A stretch of DNA of 6,620 nt from Helicobacteraceae bacterium (GTDB taxonomy: Bacteria; Campylobacterota; Campylobacteria; Campylobacterales; SZUA-545), in the NCBI GenBank assembly GCA_031276985.1, contig JAISMA010000231.1, forward strand, positions 1 to 6,620, written 5' to 3'. Under the pieces are notes generated by a model. That model was given only the letters and a program-made list of their open reading frames with translations. It was not told the origin of the DNA and searched no databases. The position numbers were made by a program, and so were the translations under genes. Positions 5,666-6,620 of the stretch are shown in pieces (position 1 is the first letter of the stretch; every line of letters begins with the position of its first letter).

Positions 5666-6171
5666 GTCATTCTGCGCGTAGTCGTAGAATCCAAAAACAA
5701 AAAGCCAAAGCCTTCACGTTTGGCGGTTAATCCGCAATCGCTCTCGTCATTCCCGCGCCCTTCCGTCATTCTGCGCGTAGTCGCAGAATCCAAAAACAAA
5801 AAGCCAAAGCGTTTACGTTTGGCGGTTAATCCGCGATCGCTCTCGTCATTCCCGCGCCCTTCTGTCATTCTGCGCGTAGCCGCAGAATCCAAAAACAAAA
5901 AGCCAAAGCCTTTCGCATTGCCTCAATCCAACGCAACCGCCTTGCGTCATTCCCGCGCCCTTCTGTCATTCTGCGCGTAGCCGCAGAATCCAAAAACAAA
6001 AAGCCAAAGCGTTTCGCATTGCCTCAATCCAACGCAACCGCCTTGCGTAATTCCCGCGCCTTGCGTCATTCTGCGCGTAGTCGCAGAATCCAAAAACAAA
6101 AAGCCAAAGCGTTTCGCATTGCCTTAATCCAACGCAACCGCCTTGCGTCATACCCACGAAGGCGGGAATCC
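5666..6171 (+). repeat. Array of five ~100-bp tandem units with REP-like hairpins
   Basis: Five copies of a 27-bp element start at 5666, 5765, 5864, 5965 and 6065 (periods 99, 99, 101, 100). Each has an 8-bp stem, ATTCTGCG and CGCAGAAT, around a 6-nt loop; copy 1 has CGTAGAAT, which keeps pairing through G-U. Each is followed by a constant tail (CAAAAACAAAAAGCCAAAG) and a linker. Linkers are of two kinds: units 1-2 carry TTTGGCGGTTAATCCGC, itself a small hairpin, and units 3-5 carry CGCATTGCCT.AATCCAACG. Each unit then has GTCATTCCCGCG or a variant, the left arm of a second common palindrome; only the last, at 6147-6171, retains the right arm (GGCGGGAATCC). Short open frames here are products of the repeat and carry no ribosome site. 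It resembles REP/BIME-type extragenic palindromes; no RAYT transposase gene is in the window. Confidence 0.9.
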
Positions 6172-6174
6172 AAA

Positions 6175-6189
6175 CATTGCGAAGCAATG
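6175..6189. repeat. Small perfect hairpin after the array
   Basis: CATTGC, loop GAA, GCAATG: a 6-bp perfect stem with a triloop, directly after the complete second palindrome. Abutting palindromes of this kind are typical of extragenic repeat clusters. There is no T tract on either side, so it is not a terminator. Confidence 0.7.
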
Positions 6190-6225
6190 ACAAGCGCTTA
6201 CAATTGGCGTTTGGCGTTTGAGTTA

Positions 6226-6269
6226 CGAATGTCCTAAATGCTAGATTCTGCGACTTCGCGCAGAATGAC
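6226..6269. repeat. Right flanking module of the palindrome array
   Basis: CGAATGTCCTAAAT (6226-6239) is followed by an intact inverted copy of the array hairpin at 6244-6269 (ATTCTGCG, loop ACTTCG, CGCAGAAT). The order and orientation match the left module at 5563-5616. Confidence 0.75.
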
Positions 6270-6449
6270 AAGAAACATTTGCTTCGCGGGAATGGCGGCA
6301 TAGGTTAAACTTTCGCAAAAATGAAAGCAAAAACAACAATCGGATCGCATAAAACCCACGCGATCGCTCCCGTCATTCCCGCGACGAAGCGCATATCGCG
6401 GAGGAGGGTGGAAAGCTATTTCTTGGGCGATCAAAAGGCTATCGGGCGT
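6270..6449. other. Non-coding stretch with degenerate palindromes, downstream of oorC
   Basis: No credible gene. It holds decayed pieces of the second palindrome (TTCGCGGGAATG near 6283-6294; GTCATTCCCGCGA at 6372-6384 with a matching TCGCGG at 6398-6403). A short hairpin CTTTC/GAAAG (6310-6327) is followed on the minus strand by TTTAACC and could be a weak end signal for the oorC transcript. Confidence 0.45.
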
Positions 6450-6620
6450 TTATGTCGACGCTTTTGCGGCGGTTTCGCCCGCTTCGTAGGCTTTGAGATT
6501 CACGTCCAGCAGTTTTGGCGGCACGCGCGATCTCATCGCTTCTATTACTTCGTTTCGATTTAGACATTTTGTCAAACAAACGGTGATCGCCAAAGCCACG
6601 ACGCTTTGCGTTACCACGTT
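6450..6620 (-). CDS. oorC: 2-oxoacid:ferredoxin oxidoreductase gamma subunit, C-terminal part (probably OorC)
   Basis: Only the last 56 codons and the stop are inside the window; the frame is open to the right edge, so no start is visible. The translation NVVTQSVVALAITVCLTKCL continues with NRNEVIEAMRSRVPPKLLDV and ends NLKAYEAGETAAKAST. The pattern of a hydrophobic 'N(V/M)xxLGxxxxLT' helix, an 'E.vieAm.sRVPpK' segment and 'vNLKAyEaG' is the C-terminal signature of gamma subunits of 2-oxoacid:acceptor oxidoreductases. In Campylobacterota this best fits OorC of the four-subunit OorDABC enzyme, which oxidises 2-oxoglutarate to succinyl-CoA with ferredoxin or flavodoxin. Gamma subunits for other 2-oxoacids look alike, so the substrate is an inference. 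As oorC is usually the last gene of that operon, the rest would lie beyond the right edge. Confidence 0.72.
   Translation of the reverse strand, partial: NVVTQSVVALAITVCLTKCLNRNEVIEAMRSRVPPKLLDVNLKAYEAGETAAKAST

Noticed and set aside
5666..6171. CRISPR array
   Set aside because: Linkers are not unique: they fall into two near-identical groups and themselves contain repeats. The period is about 100 bp and no cas gene is present.
5627..6301. Open frames on both strands through the array (such as 5627-5980 plus and 5966-6301 minus), looking like repeat proteins
   Set aside because: They are translations of the palindromic units in several frames at once, with no ribosome site and no family-like sequence.
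6321..6563. Plus-strand frame 6321-6563
   Set aside because: It has no ribosome site or recognisable motif and is antisense to the probable oorC tail.

Overview
The window looks like chromosomal DNA of an uncultured or little-studied member of the Campylobacterota (Epsilonproteobacteria). This rests on the style of DapF (ASGNDF and GVPHL signatures in only 249 residues), the ThiE style, a probable 2-oxoglutarate:ferredoxin oxidoreductase subunit, extended -10 promoters without clear -35 boxes, and several UUG starts. It is an inference from protein style; no marker gene is present. The DNA is strongly enriched in CGATCG (about 26 sites counted by eye in 6.6 kb, against 1 to 2 expected by chance).

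Layout. 1-1895 (+): glycogen branching enzyme GlgB, lacking only its extreme N-terminus at the window edge. 1976-2995 (+): a membrane-anchored helical protein with two tandem PilJ-like repeats, a probable sensor-type module with no output domain. 3139-3888 (+): DapF, diaminopimelate epimerase, with its own TATAAT box and terminator-like hairpins on both sides. 3984-4355 (-): a HIT-family protein in which the first His of the histidine triad is Arg. 4345-4971 (+): ThiE, thiamine-phosphate synthase. The HIT gene and thiE are head to head and overlap by about 11 bp, so each ribosome-binding site lies inside the other gene. 5029-5490 (+): an unrecognised 153-residue protein with different codon use, no CGATCG sites, and two slippage-prone tracts (a poly-G tract and a GA tract) near its start; the last 11 codons of its 3' end are repeated in frame after the stop.

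5554-6449 has no credible gene. It holds nested palindromic repeats: five tandem units of about 100 bp, each with the same 27-bp hairpin, flanked by inverted copies of that hairpin and by a shared 14-bp word. 6450-6620 (-): the C-terminal 56 codons of a gamma subunit of a 2-oxoacid:ferredoxin oxidoreductase (probably OorC), running off the right edge.

The recognisable genes are housekeeping metabolism (glycogen, lysine and peptidoglycan precursor, thiamine, central carbon) in short independent units rather than one operon. The accessory part is 5029-6449, where the candidate phase-variable gene, its duplicated tail and the palindromic array sit together between thiE and oorC.
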